A stretch of DNA of 64,000 bases from contig NC_007953.1 in assembly GCF_000013645.1 (NCBI RefSeq), positions 806,001 through 870,000 on the forward strand, written 5' to 3'. A program made the translations under genes and the position numbers. Positions 1 through 9,149 of the stretch are shown piece after piece (position 1 is the first letter of the stretch; the number at the start of each line of letters is the position of its first letter). The stretch comes from Paraburkholderia xenovorans LB400 (lineage in GTDB: Bacteria > Pseudomonadota > Gammaproteobacteria > Burkholderiales > Burkholderiaceae). The notes under the pieces are model-generated. The model was not told the origin of the DNA. It saw nothing but the letters and a program-made list of their open reading frames with translations, and did no database searches.

Positions 1-1
1 A

Positions 2-514
2 CTGCTCAATCAGGCCACCCACGCGTGGATCGAGCGCGAGTACCACCACGCGCATCATTCCGAGATCGGTGGCACGCCGCTCAAACGCTATCTGGCCGGC
101 CCCGATGTGGGTCGCGAATGCCCGTCGAGTGACGCGCTGCGCGCCGCATTCCGTATCGACGTGACGCGCGCCCAGCGGCGCTCGGATGGCACCGTGAGTC
201 TGGCCGGCACGCGCTTCGAGATCCCCTCGGCCTACCGGCACCTGCAGCGCGTGCACCTGCGCTACGCGCGCTGGGACCTGAGCGGCGTCGATCTCGTTGA
301 CGCCGATAGCGGCACCGTGCTGTGCCCGCTGCGGCCGCTGGACAAGGCCGCCAATGCTGATGGCCAGCGTCGGCGACTCGATGCCGTCAATGTCGAGCCG
401 CCACCGGCCAGTGCGCCCGGCATCGCGCCGCTGCTACGCCAGATGCTGGCCGACCACGCTGCAACCGGGTTGCCGCCAGCCTGGATTCCCGCCAGTTGGC
501 AGGAGGAGGCATGA
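2..514 (+). CDS. Transposase C-terminal part (Mu/TniA-type DDE), cut by window edge
   Basis: The reading frame is open from base 2 to a stop at 512-514, so only the C-terminal ~170 residues are present. The segment with HAWIEREYHHAHHSEIGGTPLKR is typical of the end of the rve/DDE core and the Mu-type C-terminal domain of transposases that partner an AAA ATPase. The stop overlaps the start of the next gene (ATGA at 511-514), so the two are translationally coupled. Catalytic residues lie outside the window. The family call rests on the partner ATPase and the local sequence; the exact IS family is not resolved. Confidence 0.7.
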   Translation: MLNQATHAWIEREYHHAHHSEIGGTPLKRYLAGPDVGRECPSSDALRAAFRIDVTRAQRRSDGTVSLAGTRFEIPSAYRHLQRVHLRYARWDLSGVDLVDADSGTVLCPLRPLDKAANADGQRRRLDAVNVEPPPASAPGIAPLLRQMLADHAATGLPPAWIPASWQEEA

Positions 515-1368
515 GCCAGCGTCTGCAAGCCCTCTACGGCCTGAAGTGGAACCCGTTCTCGCCGGAGCTTCCCCTCGAGGCACTGTACGTGCCGCCGCGC
601 GTCGAGAACTTCTGCTGGCGCATCGAGAACGCGCTCGTGCGCGAAGGCGGCTTCGCGATGATCCACGGCGAGCCGGGTACCGGCAAGAGCGTGGTTATGC
701 GCGTGCTGGCCGAGAAGCTCGAGCGACTGACCGATCTGACAGTCGTCTCGATCAATCATCCGCAGAGCAACCTCGCCGACTTCTATCGCGAGATGGGCGA
801 CATCTTCGGTCTGGAACTCCGGCCGCACAACCGCTGGGGCGGCTTCAGGTCGCTGCGCGACCGGTGGATGTCGCACCTGCAAAGCACGCGCCGGCGCCCA
901 ATCCTATTGATCGACGAAGCGCAGGAAATGAGTCCCGGCGTGCTCAACGAACTGCGGCTCATGGCCAGCGCCCGCTTCGATTCGCAGCCCCTGCTGTGTG
1001 TGGTGCTCGCCGGCGACACGCGCCTGACCGACAAGCTGCGGCGCGACGAACTGCTGCCACTGGGCAGCCGTATCCGTTCCCGCCTGGGGACCGAGAAGGC
1101 TTCGGCCGACGACCTGCTGGCCTGCCTCGATCATCTGCTCGCCAGCGCCGGCGCCCCGCAACTGATGACGCCGCCGCTGCGCCACACGCTGTGCGAACAC
1201 GCGCTGGGCAACTACCGCGTGCTCACCACGCTCGCCAACGAACTGCTCACCACCGCCGCGCAGCGCGAACTGTCCGAACTCGACGAGAAGCTGTACTTCG
1301 AGGTCTTTGCACCATCAACACAGTCCTCGCGCCGCACGCCAGCGCGTCAACCCAACGGAGCCCGATGA
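511..1368 (+). CDS. ExeA-like AAA ATPase, transposition helper
   Basis: The 285-residue protein is probably the ATP-dependent target or assembly factor of the element, as TniB and IstB are in related systems. A Walker A motif GEPGTGKS lies near residues 53-60, Walker B (ILLIDEAQEM) near residue 130, and the N-terminal LYGLKWNPFSPE segment is characteristic of ExeA/TniB-like ATPases. I chose the ATG at 511 because AGGAGGAGG lies directly upstream and it overlaps the transposase stop; an in-frame TTG at 496 is the alternative. The gene is followed after one base by a small ORF of the same element. Confidence 0.8.
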   Translation: MSQRLQALYGLKWNPFSPELPLEALYVPPRVENFCWRIENALVREGGFAMIHGEPGTGKSVVMRVLAEKLERLTDLTVVSINHPQSNLADFYREMGDIFGLELRPHNRWGGFRSLRDRWMSHLQSTRRRPILLIDEAQEMSPGVLNELRLMASARFDSQPLLCVVLAGDTRLTDKLRRDELLPLGSRIRSRLGTEKASADDLLACLDHLLASAGAPQLMTPPLRHTLCEHALGNYRVLTTLANELLTTAAQRELSELDEKLYFEVFAPSTQSSRRTPARQPNGAR

Positions 1369-1369
1369 C

Positions 1370-1585
1370 ATGTCCCGTAAAGCATCACCTCACAAACCCA
1401 ACGCCTCCCGGCGCCTGCCATTGCCCGAGCTCTCCGACGAGGCAGCCTACATGATGCAGTTCTTCATCGAAGACCTCTATCTGTGGTTCAGCCGCACCTA
1501 CGCCACCCAGATCCGCCGCTATCGCGAGCCCTGGTACCGCGGTCCGACACAGCCGCCACACCAGAGCATCGACGAGCCATTCTGA
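1370..1585 (+). CDS. Small 71-aa ORF, third gene of the transposon
   Basis: I do not recognise a domain. The protein has a basic N-terminus (SRKASPHKPNASRRLP) and an aromatic-rich core (AAYMMQFFIEDLYLWFSRTYATQIRRY). It starts one base after the ATPase stop and ends just before a strong terminator, so it belongs to the same transcription unit. The tight coupling makes it a probable accessory protein of the element. Function is unknown. Confidence 0.6.
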   Translation: MSRKASPHKPNASRRLPLPELSDEAAYMMQFFIEDLYLWFSRTYATQIRRYREPWYRGPTQPPHQSIDEPF

Positions 1586-1591
1586 AACGAC

Positions 1592-1618
1592 AACGGGAGC
1601 TTCATCGCTCCCGTTTTA
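1592..1618 (+). terminator. Rho-independent terminator closing the transposon operon
   Basis: AACGGGAGC and GCTCCCGTT form a perfect 9-bp stem around the 6-nt loop TTCATC, followed by a short T-rich tract. It begins seven bases after the stop codon of the 71-aa ORF. Confidence 0.85.
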
Positions 1619-1660
1619 CTTCGTCCCTCGAACATCATTTATGTTGCTCATTGCCCCATC

Positions 1661-1879
1661 GATTTACGTGCTCACGCTCACACAACCAAGCGTCAGATCT
1701 ATGGCGAGTTGATGGAGTCGAACGTCGGCCTCTGCATTGAGGATTCCAAACGTCTCATCGGCAAACTCATGCTGGAAAGCGATTTTCCCGAAGGCGTCGC
1801 CGCCCTGCAGCAAGGCCGTGCACCGAAATTCGCAGGCCTTGGTGCAGGTTCTGACAGCACGACGGAGCAAGAGGCATGA
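1661..1879 (+). pseudogene. Enoyl-CoA hydratase C-terminal fragment
   Basis: One frame ending at the TGA at 1877-1879 gives TTKRQIYGELMESNVGL, then SKRLIGKLMLESDFPEGVAAL, then APKFAGLG. This is the usual C-terminal end of a crotonase-family hydratase (TKR..., EG..A, KF.G). The N-terminal ~200 residues are missing, and the sequence runs into the end of the upstream transposon. The stop overlaps the start of the acyl-CoA synthetase (ATGA), so this was once the upstream gene of that operon. The 5' boundary of the fragment is uncertain. Confidence 0.7.
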
Positions 1880-3486
1880 CGATTGAAACAACTGAAGCTG
1901 CACCGCGCTGGGGTACCCGCGTGGTACAAGGCATCGTTGCCGGTCACGAATGCAAGGTGTACGAGCAGCGGCCCCGGTCAGTGGCGGAACTGCTCGTCGA
2001 CGCGCAGCGCTGGGCGGAACGCGATTTCATCGTCCAGGGCGCCCGGCGAATCACCGGCGCTCAGCATGCGCATGCTGTCGCGCGAGTGGCGCGAATGCTT
2101 CGCGAGCATGGCGTGCGCACGCGCGACCCCGTTGTCCTGCTCGGCTACAACCATATCGAATGGCTGGTTACATTCTGGGCACTCCAGGCGCTAGGCGCGA
2201 CCGCTGTCCTGGGCAATGCCTGGTGGAGCGATACCGAGACGACCACGGTACTCGAAACGGTCCGACCGACGCTGGTCATTTCTGACCGTGCACGCGAACG
2301 GTTCGGACCGGGCGACGCCGGCTTCATCTCCTTTTCGGAACTGCGCCCATTCGTAGAAGCAGGGGAAGAACTACCGCTCGATCTGACACCAGTGGACGAA
2401 GAATGGCCGGCATGGGTGATCTTCAGCTCTGGCACGACCGGCCACGCCAAAGGCGTGGTGATGAGTCACCGCAGCGTGATTGCGAACATCCAGAATGTCC
2501 TGACACTCACAGGCCGTCTGCCAAGCGAATTGCCCCCGAGCCATCGAGGCACGGTCAGTCTCGTGAGCATGCCGCTATTTCATCTGGCCGGAATCCAGAT
2601 CTCCCTGATGAGCATGCTCTCAGGAGGAAAGCTTGTGTTTCTCGCTGGCAAATTCGACCCGCTCGAAGTGCTTCGGCTGATGGAGCGGGAACGCGTGCGC
2701 TCCTGGGGCAGCGTACCCACCATGGTTTCCCGGGTCATCCAGCATCCGGATTTTGGTAAATACGATACGTCAAGTGTTTCGAGTGTTCAGATGGGCGGAG
2801 CCGCAGTTCCACACGCATTGCGCCTGGAGGTCCAGCAGGCGTTCCCGAATACGCGCCGTCGCGTTGGCAGCATGTATGGCTTGACCGAAGCCGGTGGGGT
2901 ACTCGCGGCGGGCTCGGGCGATGATCTGGAAGGCAAACCCGGTTGCGTGGGCAAACCGCTGCCGTCTGTCGAAATCGTCATCCGCAACCCTGACGCACAA
3001 GGTGTGGGAGAGATTGCAGCCCGAGCACCGAGTGCGACGAGCGGCTATCTCGGCGATCCGACGCCGATCGCGGACGCGGACGGCTGGGTCCTCACGGGAG
3101 ACCTTGGACGTTTCGACGACGCCGGGTACTTGTACATCGTCGGTCGTTCGAAGGACACCATCATCCGCGGCGGAGAAAACATCGCCAGCGTCCACGTCGA
3201 ATCAGTGCTACGAACCCATCCGGACGTCCTCGACGTGGCGGTCGTACCGCTGCCCGATGCCGATCTCGGTGAAGAAGTCGCAGCCGCGGTCGTACTAAGA
3301 CATGGCGCAGCCATCTCAAGCGAAGATCTGCGCGCTTACGCATCCCGCGAACTCGGCAAATTTGAAGTACCGTCCCGATGGTGGCTACGCCACGATCCGC
3401 TGCCGACCAATGCGTCGGGCAAGACGATCAAACGCGAAGTCATCGCCCGATGGCCAGCAAACGAAGCAACAGGAGTCATGCAATGA
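1876..3486 (+). CDS. Fatty-acyl/aryl-CoA synthetase (AMP-forming)
   Basis: The 536-residue class I adenylate-forming enzyme activates a carboxylic acid with ATP and CoA. The nucleotide-binding motif FSSGTTGHAKGVVMSH lies at about residues 183-198. YGLTEAGG follows near 335, TGDLGRFDDAGYLYIVGRSKD near 410-430, and the C-terminal catalytic-lysine segment NASGKTIKRE near 512. Length is normal. It overlaps the hydratase remnant by four bases and the downstream CoA transferase by four bases. The substrate cannot be read from sequence; the flanking beta-oxidation genes point to a fatty or aromatic acid. Confidence 0.88.
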   Translation: MTIETTEAAPRWGTRVVQGIVAGHECKVYEQRPRSVAELLVDAQRWAERDFIVQGARRITGAQHAHAVARVARMLREHGVRTRDPVVLLGYNHIEWLVTFWALQALGATAVLGNAWWSDTETTTVLETVRPTLVISDRARERFGPGDAGFISFSELRPFVEAGEELPLDLTPVDEEWPAWVIFSSGTTGHAKGVVMSHRSVIANIQNVLTLTGRLPSELPPSHRGTVSLVSMPLFHLAGIQISLMSMLSGGKLVFLAGKFDPLEVLRLMERERVRSWGSVPTMVSRVIQHPDFGKYDTSSVSSVQMGGAAVPHALRLEVQQAFPNTRRRVGSMYGLTEAGGVLAAGSGDDLEGKPGCVGKPLPSVEIVIRNPDAQGVGEIAARAPSATSGYLGDPTPIADADGWVLTGDLGRFDDAGYLYIVGRSKDTIIRGGENIASVHVESVLRTHPDVLDVAVVPLPDADLGEEVAAAVVLRHGAAISSEDLRAYASRELGKFEVPSRWWLRHDPLPTNASGKTIKREVIARWPANEATGVMQ

Positions 3487-4670
3487 CCGGCATTCTGCAG
3501 GGCATTCGGGTACTCGACATGACACAGATGGTCGCCGGACCGCTCTGTACCATGCTCCTGGGCGACCTCGGTGCTGACGTAATCAAGGTCGAGCCGCCTG
3601 GCGGCGACAGTAGCCGCGGTATTGGACTGAACCGTCCATGTGGTGAAAGCGATTATTTTCTGAGCGTGAACCGCAACAAACGCGGTATCGTACTCGACCT
3701 GAAAAAGGCGGAAGACGTTGCGACCTTCAGGGCTCTCGCGGACACTTCCGACATCCTGGTCGAAAACTTCCGGCCCGGCACTCTCGAGAAGCTCGGCATC
3801 GGCTTCGAGACGCTTCGACAAACCAATCCGAGGCTAATCTATTGCGGAATGTCGGGATTCGGTACGGACGGTCCATACCGTGACCGCCCCGCCCTTGATC
3901 CGGTCATTCAGGCCATGTCCGGCATCATGCAGTTGACCGGCACGGCTGCCAGCGGGCCGTTGAAGACCGGGATACTCACATCGGACTTTGTTCCGCCGCT
4001 GTTCGGCACAATTGGCATTATTGGAGCGCTGTACGCGCGCGCGTCCACCGGCCAGGGGCAGCGCGTAGACGTTTCAATGCTTGATGCGACCGTGTTTTCA
4101 ATGTTACCGCGTGAAGGATTTTACTTCTCCACCGGCAGGACACCCGAACGCCTCGGCAATGCGCATTACCAGTTGGCGCCGTGGAACAGTTATGCCACAA
4201 GTGACGGCCGGCACCTGATTATCGTCGCGCACACCGACAAGTACTGGCGCGCGCTGCTTGGTGCGATCGGTCATGGGCCGCTCGCGGCGGATCCGCGCTT
4301 CCTTACCAATGCGCTGCGACTTGCAAACCGCGAGGCACTTGATGCGTTGATCAGCGAAGCGTTTGCCACCGAAAGCCTCGCCACGTGGTCTGAACGCCTG
4401 ACAGCGGCCGGTGTGCTCTTCGCGCCGGTACGCGACTTTGATGAGGTTTTTTCGGATCCGGCGGTACGCGATACGATGGTCGCCCAGATACCGCATCCGA
4501 CTGCTGGAGAGATTTCCGTGTTGCGCAATCCCATTCGGCTGTCGGACAACCCGACTTCGATACGAGCCGCGCCGCCGTTGCTCGGACAGCATACCGGGGA
4601 AGTGCGCGCAGAGCTCGCACAGGCCGCAAGCACCTTGGAACATCAACGTGTATCAGGAGCACAGAGATGA
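3483..4670 (+). CDS. CaiB/BaiF-type CoA transferase
   Basis: The 395-residue class III CoA transferase moves CoA between acyl-CoA and a free acid. GIRVLDMTQMVAGPLCTMLLGDLGADVIKVEPP is the family N-terminus, and the likely catalytic aspartate is about residue 139, in PALDPVIQAMSG. I chose the ATG at 3483 because it overlaps the upstream stop (ATGA). It is translationally coupled on both sides, with its own stop overlapping the next start at 4667. A broken relative of this gene lies at 7250. Confidence 0.88.
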   Translation: MTGILQGIRVLDMTQMVAGPLCTMLLGDLGADVIKVEPPGGDSSRGIGLNRPCGESDYFLSVNRNKRGIVLDLKKAEDVATFRALADTSDILVENFRPGTLEKLGIGFETLRQTNPRLIYCGMSGFGTDGPYRDRPALDPVIQAMSGIMQLTGTAASGPLKTGILTSDFVPPLFGTIGIIGALYARASTGQGQRVDVSMLDATVFSMLPREGFYFSTGRTPERLGNAHYQLAPWNSYATSDGRHLIIVAHTDKYWRALLGAIGHGPLAADPRFLTNALRLANREALDALISEAFATESLATWSERLTAAGVLFAPVRDFDEVFSDPAVRDTMVAQIPHPTAGEISVLRNPIRLSDNPTSIRAAPPLLGQHTGEVRAELAQAASTLEHQRVSGAQR

Positions 4671-5437
4671 GACTTGAAAGGAAACGAACATTGATTACTG
4701 CAGCGGCATCGGGTATGGGCGCTGCGGGCACGCGCCTGTTTGCTGAACACGGTGCGCGCGTTGCCGCTCTCGACCGCGACGGAGCCGCCCTGCAACGCGT
4801 GGTCGATGACGTAAAGAGTCGGGGAGGCGAAGCCCGGGGCTTTGTGGTCGATCTGACCCACCGGCAGGCGACGCTCGACACAGTGCGCGAGGCTGTCGAA
4901 TGGCTCGGCGGAATTGATGTTTTGTGGAATCACGCCGGGATGCCTGCACCCTCGAACATCGAGGACTTCGAATTCGAACAATACGAGCGCTCCATCAATC
5001 TGAACGTGACCTCGGCGGTGGTGATATCCAGTGCAATCCTGCCGTGGATGACTGCGCAGAAGAGCGGCTCGATTATCTTCACTTCGTCGACGTCGGGGCT
5101 CGTTGGGTCAGCGTTAAGCCCGCTCTACTCCGCTTTCAAATCCGGCATTGTCGGTTTGACGAAGGGACTGGCCGTCAGATACGCGGCGCAGAACGTCCGC
5201 GTCAATGCATTGTGTCCGGGCCCGGTGTCAACGCCAATGTTGCACAACGACTTCATCGCCGGCGACGCCAGGTTCGACAAGGAAGAAAACCTCAAGCGCG
5301 TCATCTCGGTCGTCCCCATGGGACGTATGGGTGAGCCAGTCGAGATCGCCCATGCCGCGTTGTGGCTCGCCTCCGATGAATCGTCGTTTGTCACGGGCGT
5401 CGCCTTGCCGATCGACGGTGGCCAGACAGCCCGCTGA
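4667..5437 (+). CDS. Short-chain dehydrogenase/reductase
   Basis: The 256-residue protein is a classical SDR. The cofactor loop is AAASGMG (residues 12-18), a variant in which the usual first glycine of TGxxxGxG is alanine. NHAG lies at 89-92 and the catalytic pair Y154/K158 in YSAFK. The C-terminus DGGQTAR is typical of FabG-like oxidoreductases. It probably oxidises or reduces a hydroxy- or ketoacyl-CoA made by the neighbouring enzymes. It is coupled to the CoA transferase by a four-base overlap. Confidence 0.85.
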   Translation: MRLERKRTLITAAASGMGAAGTRLFAEHGARVAALDRDGAALQRVVDDVKSRGGEARGFVVDLTHRQATLDTVREAVEWLGGIDVLWNHAGMPAPSNIEDFEFEQYERSINLNVTSAVVISSAILPWMTAQKSGSIIFTSSTSGLVGSALSPLYSAFKSGIVGLTKGLAVRYAAQNVRVNALCPGPVSTPMLHNDFIAGDARFDKEENLKRVISVVPMGRMGEPVEIAHAALWLASDESSFVTGVALPIDGGQTAR

Positions 5438-5514
5438 ACCCGTACACATTTCAAGTCACCCAGGACAGCCCGCCCCGGCATATCGTCGGCTGGCTCCCTT
5501 TTTTGGACCACGTC

Positions 5515-6924
5515 ATGAATGACTTTTCTCTGCTGATCGACGGACAACTGGTCGCGGGCGATCACACGATACCGGTGTTGAATCCTGCGACCGGAAAGGT
5601 TGCGGCGTCCGCGCCGGCAGCATCAGTACAACAGCTGGAACGCGCAATTACGGCAGCGAACCGCGCTTTTGCGGGCTGGCGGGATACCCCGTTCGCTGAG
5701 CGGCGCGCCATCGTGCTCAAAATTATCGACATCATCGCAGCAAACCAGGGTGAACTGTCGCGACTGCTGACGCTCGAGCAAGGCAAACCACTCGCCGCGG
5801 CCGCGGGAGAAGTCTCCGCCACGATCGACTATTTCCGCTACTTCACGACCCTGTCGCTCGCGCCGGAAGTCCGGCAGGATAACGAGACGCGCTATGTCGA
5901 GGTGCGCCGCGATCCTCTGGGTGTGGTAGCCGCGATCATTCCGTGGAATTTTCCCCTTCTGCTCGCCGCCTTCAAATTGCCTGCGGCCTTGCTAGCGGGC
6001 AACACCGTCGTGCTCAAGCCCGCTCCGACCACCCCGCTCGCGACCCTTCATCTCGGGCGCCTGATTGCCGGAGCGGTACCTGCCGGGGTCGTCAATATCG
6101 TCTCGGGTGGAGACGAACTGGGACCCGTACTGACCTCCCATCCGGGGATTCGCAAGGTCAGTTTCACCGGCTCGACGGAGACAGGCAAAAAAGTGATGGC
6201 ATCTGCTGCGACCCATCTGGCGCGGGTGACCCTCGAGCTCGGCGGCAACGATCCGGCCATCCTGCTTGACAAGGTCGATCTGGAGCATACTGCAACGGCC
6301 ATCTTCGCATCGGCGTTCGGCAATAGCGGACAGGTCTGCCGCGCGATCAAGCGCGTTTACGTGCCACGGCCAATCTACGAGCCCTTCTGTGCAGCGCTCG
6401 CGGAACGCGCCCGCGCGGCAGTGGTCGGTGACGGCCTCACCGATGGCGTGCAATTCGGCCCCGTACAGAATGCAGCACAATTTGAGCGTCTCAAAGAGCT
6501 TCATGCCGACGCGCAGCAACGCGGCACCGTCATGCCTGGCGGCGGCCCGGTGAAAGGACCTGGCTACTTCTTCCGGCCAACCATTGTGAAGGACATCGCG
6601 TCTGACAGTCGTCTCGTCGTGGAGGAGCAGTTTGGACCCATCCTGCCAGTTATTGCCTACGACGAACTCGAAGAAGCAGTTGAGATGGCAAACAACAGCC
6701 AATACGGGCTGGCCGCGTCGGTCTGGTCAACTGATTCACAGGCGGCTTTTGCCGTCGCGGACCGGATTGTCGCGGGAACTGTCTGGATCAACAAACACAC
6801 GGACCGTATGCCAGATCTTCCGATCGCGGGTGCCCGACAGTCCGGCATGGGCGTGGAACTCGGCGAGGAAGGATTACACGAATTCACCCAGATCAAGATC
6901 GTGAATCTCTCGAAGGCTGCATAA
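5515..6924 (+). CDS. NAD(P)-dependent aldehyde dehydrogenase
   Basis: The 469-residue ALDH superfamily enzyme has WNFPLLL near residue 144, FTGSTETGK near 217, the general base E241 in LELGGND, and nucleophile C275 in GNSGQVCRA. I chose the ATG at 5515; an in-frame TTG at 5503 is possible. No strong Shine-Dalgarno is visible, and it lies 77 bp after the SDR, so it may be the last gene of the same operon. It would oxidise an aldehyde intermediate to the acid; the substrate is unknown. Confidence 0.88.
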   Translation: MNDFSLLIDGQLVAGDHTIPVLNPATGKVAASAPAASVQQLERAITAANRAFAGWRDTPFAERRAIVLKIIDIIAANQGELSRLLTLEQGKPLAAAAGEVSATIDYFRYFTTLSLAPEVRQDNETRYVEVRRDPLGVVAAIIPWNFPLLLAAFKLPAALLAGNTVVLKPAPTTPLATLHLGRLIAGAVPAGVVNIVSGGDELGPVLTSHPGIRKVSFTGSTETGKKVMASAATHLARVTLELGGNDPAILLDKVDLEHTATAIFASAFGNSGQVCRAIKRVYVPRPIYEPFCAALAERARAAVVGDGLTDGVQFGPVQNAAQFERLKELHADAQQRGTVMPGGGPVKGPGYFFRPTIVKDIASDSRLVVEEQFGPILPVIAYDELEEAVEMANNSQYGLAASVWSTDSQAAFAVADRIVAGTVWINKHTDRMPDLPIAGARQSGMGVELGEEGLHEFTQIKIVNLSKAA

Positions 6925-7249
6925 AAGTGGTGTCGCCAGAGTATCTTTTCGAGTTCATATAGGGCGAACATCCGCTGAGAGCCGCGCGCAGCCTACGACG
7001 TCAGTGTCTGCGCGCAGGCATCATCGCGCACCGAACCAGGCTCTCATTGATATACGCCGACGACCGGCTGTTTCGCGAGCACGAGCTCCGCAGGCCACCG
7101 CGTGCGTAACGGACCGTCTCGCCTTGCAGGCATTTCGCTCCATTGGCAGTTAGCGACGGCCTCCTGGCCTGAAGACCTCTGCACGATTTCAGAGCGTTGT
7201 GAGAAATCTCGCAATGGACATCATTTCAAGTGGGAGGGAACAAACAGCG
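6925..7249. other. Intergenic stretch, no gene seen
   Basis: No convincing reading frame, RNA or terminator is visible between the aldehyde dehydrogenase and the CoA-transferase remnant. Confidence 0.5.
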
Positions 7250-7440
7250 ATGCCACGGGACGGGCTGAAAGTTCTCGTTTTTTCACGCTTCCTGCCTGAG
7301 CAACTCTGTACGTGGATGCTTGCTGACTTCGGTGTACGCGTAATCCGCGTCGAAAATCCTTGAGACCTGGAAAAACTCTCGGCCGCCTTCAACCTTGGCC
7401 GTCGCGAGAAACTGGGAAAGCGTCGTTGCGGACCTCGGAG
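7250..7440 (+). pseudogene. CoA-transferase N-terminal remnant
   Basis: The frame from the ATG at 7250 reads GLKVLVFSRFLPEQLCTWML, then ADFGVRVIRVENP, then an in-frame TGA at 7361, then DLEKLSAAFNLGRREK. This matches the N-terminus of class III CoA transferases (compare GIRVLDMTQ...CTMLLGDLGADVIKVEPP in the intact gene at 3483). The rest of the ~400-residue gene is missing. It is a decayed second copy of the family in the same locus. Confidence 0.65.
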
Positions 7441-7963
7441 CGCTTCGGACTCTCAAGGGAAGAAGGCGTCCCCTAGCACCTTGCAGCAGCGTTCCTGACT
7501 GGTTCTCCCGACGATGGCACCGCGACTCCAAACACTCGATTTCGCAACCCTATTTCAGCCGTTCTAATGTCGCAGGACGGAGCAGCCCCAAGACAGGAAC
7601 GATAGAACCGGTCATCGACAATAAGCCTGATATCAAATCGACTGATTGAGTATTGCTAACGCGGCGAGCAGGGCTTGAAGCATCACGCCGGAATGTGATG
7701 CAACACAAGACGCAAACCCGACGACTCGTGAACTCCCAATGTCCCGGTAGGGACGAGGCAAGTCTGATCGATGGCCCGACAGTGGCCCAGTCCCGAGGTA
7801 GCCTGCCAGCGCTCGTCATCGGTCTCCCGGCGCGGTTCCGAGGCAACCTCCGTTCGTCGCTGGGCGACGGTAGTTTTCCCGTCCACCTCAGCCTTGGGCT
7901 ACCCGTATGTAAGAGCCTTCAGGCGAGCTACTTCGATCTTGCCCCCGCGAGATACTGGCAGTG
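7441..7963. other. Intergenic stretch, no gene seen
   Basis: Nothing recognisable is encoded on either strand. It separates the plus-strand remnant from the minus-strand acyl-CoA dehydrogenases, so it holds the convergent ends of the two transcription units. Confidence 0.45.
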
Positions 7964-9118
7964 TCACGCGAGCACCGAAGCGTCGCTTCTGGCATCACGA
8001 CGCCGTTCTTCGAGAATCCGCACGATGCGCTCGCGATGCTGTGGTGGCGATCCCAACAGTTCGGCATTGGCGCGGGCGCGTTTGAAATAAAGATGATTTC
8101 TCATTTCCCATGTGAAGCCGATCGCGCCGAAAACCTGAATACTGCGAAACGCCGCGTCCCGATACGCGTCACTCGCATAACTCTGGGCCATTGCGACTGC
8201 GAGTGGCCCAGCCTCGTCGCCCTCCGATAGTGCCCAGGCAGCATAAAGAACGGCGGTCGATGCGCATTCGGCCTGCGCCAGCATATCGGCCAGCGAGTGC
8301 TTGATCGCCTGGTATGCCCCAATGGGCCTCCCGAACGCGACTCTCTCCTTCGCATACGCCACAGTGTCGTCCATTACAGCGTGCAAGCCACCCGCGCTTT
8401 CGGCAGCAAGCACCAAAAGAAGCCGGTCCCGGATCCACGGCCAGGGATCGCCTTCACGCCGGTCAACGCTGGCAAGCGGCTCTGCGTCCGCGCCCCGAAG
8501 ATGAACGCGGCACACTTGCCGCGTGATATCTCGCCAGTCCAGCATCTCGATATCTACCCCAGCGGCGGTGCTGTCGACAAGCCAGCACCGCCGCTGTCCG
8601 GCTCGTCCCGCAACCACGACGATCCTGTCAGCCGCGGCTGCGTCGACAACGAAGCTGCAGGTGCCGGTGAGGCGACACCCTTCCGGGGTTTCACTGATGT
8701 GCATGCCGCCACCGGACAATTCGCACACGTTGTCGAGTTCAGGCAGCGCGAGGGCCAGCTTCAAGCCGCCCGTTGCGACCTCGGGAAGCCACCGTTCCTT
8801 TTGCGTATCCGAGCCGAAAACCTCGATCGCCCACGTACCGGCCAGTGTGCCGAATAATGGCAGCGGTGCCAGAAAGCGGCCGCATTCGCTCACAATCATG
8901 GATAGGTCGAGCATCGACATACCGAGGCCGCCGTAGGTCTCTGGTACGATCATCCCGGGCCAGCCCAACTCCGTGACACTGGACCACAGGCGGTCGTAAC
9001 CCGCTTGGGCGACCGTGGCGCCGGGCGTGAGGAGGGGCGCCAGGTCGACCTCCTTGCCGAGAAAAGCGTTCGCGCTCTCGCGTAGCATCAGTAAATCGTC
9101 AGTCAGTGAAAAATTCAT
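7964..9118 (-). CDS. Acyl-CoA dehydrogenase family protein
   Basis: The 384-residue flavoprotein has the ACAD layout. An N-terminal helical domain begins MNFSLTDDLLMLRESANAFL, GWPGMIVPETYGGLGMSMLD lies near residue 55, and the C-terminal helical domain has YAKERVAFGRPIGAYQAIKH and IQVFGAIGFTWEM. In the middle domain the FAD-contact segment is divergent (LALPELDNVCELSGG), typical of the smaller, non-canonical subunit of paired ACADs. It lies 31 bp downstream of a second ACAD on the same strand, so the two may form a heteromeric enzyme (inference). Confidence 0.85.
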   Translation of the reverse strand: MNFSLTDDLLMLRESANAFLGKEVDLAPLLTPGATVAQAGYDRLWSSVTELGWPGMIVPETYGGLGMSMLDLSMIVSECGRFLAPLPLFGTLAGTWAIEVFGSDTQKERWLPEVATGGLKLALALPELDNVCELSGGGMHISETPEGCRLTGTCSFVVDAAAADRIVVVAGRAGQRRCWLVDSTAAGVDIEMLDWRDITRQVCRVHLRGADAEPLASVDRREGDPWPWIRDRLLLVLAAESAGGLHAVMDDTVAYAKERVAFGRPIGAYQAIKHSLADMLAQAECASTAVLYAAWALSEGDEAGPLAVAMAQSYASDAYRDAAFRSIQVFGAIGFTWEMRNHLYFKRARANAELLGSPPQHRERIVRILEERRRDARSDASVLA

Positions 9119-9149
9119 GGTGTCGTTATTCCAGATTGACTTAGATCAC

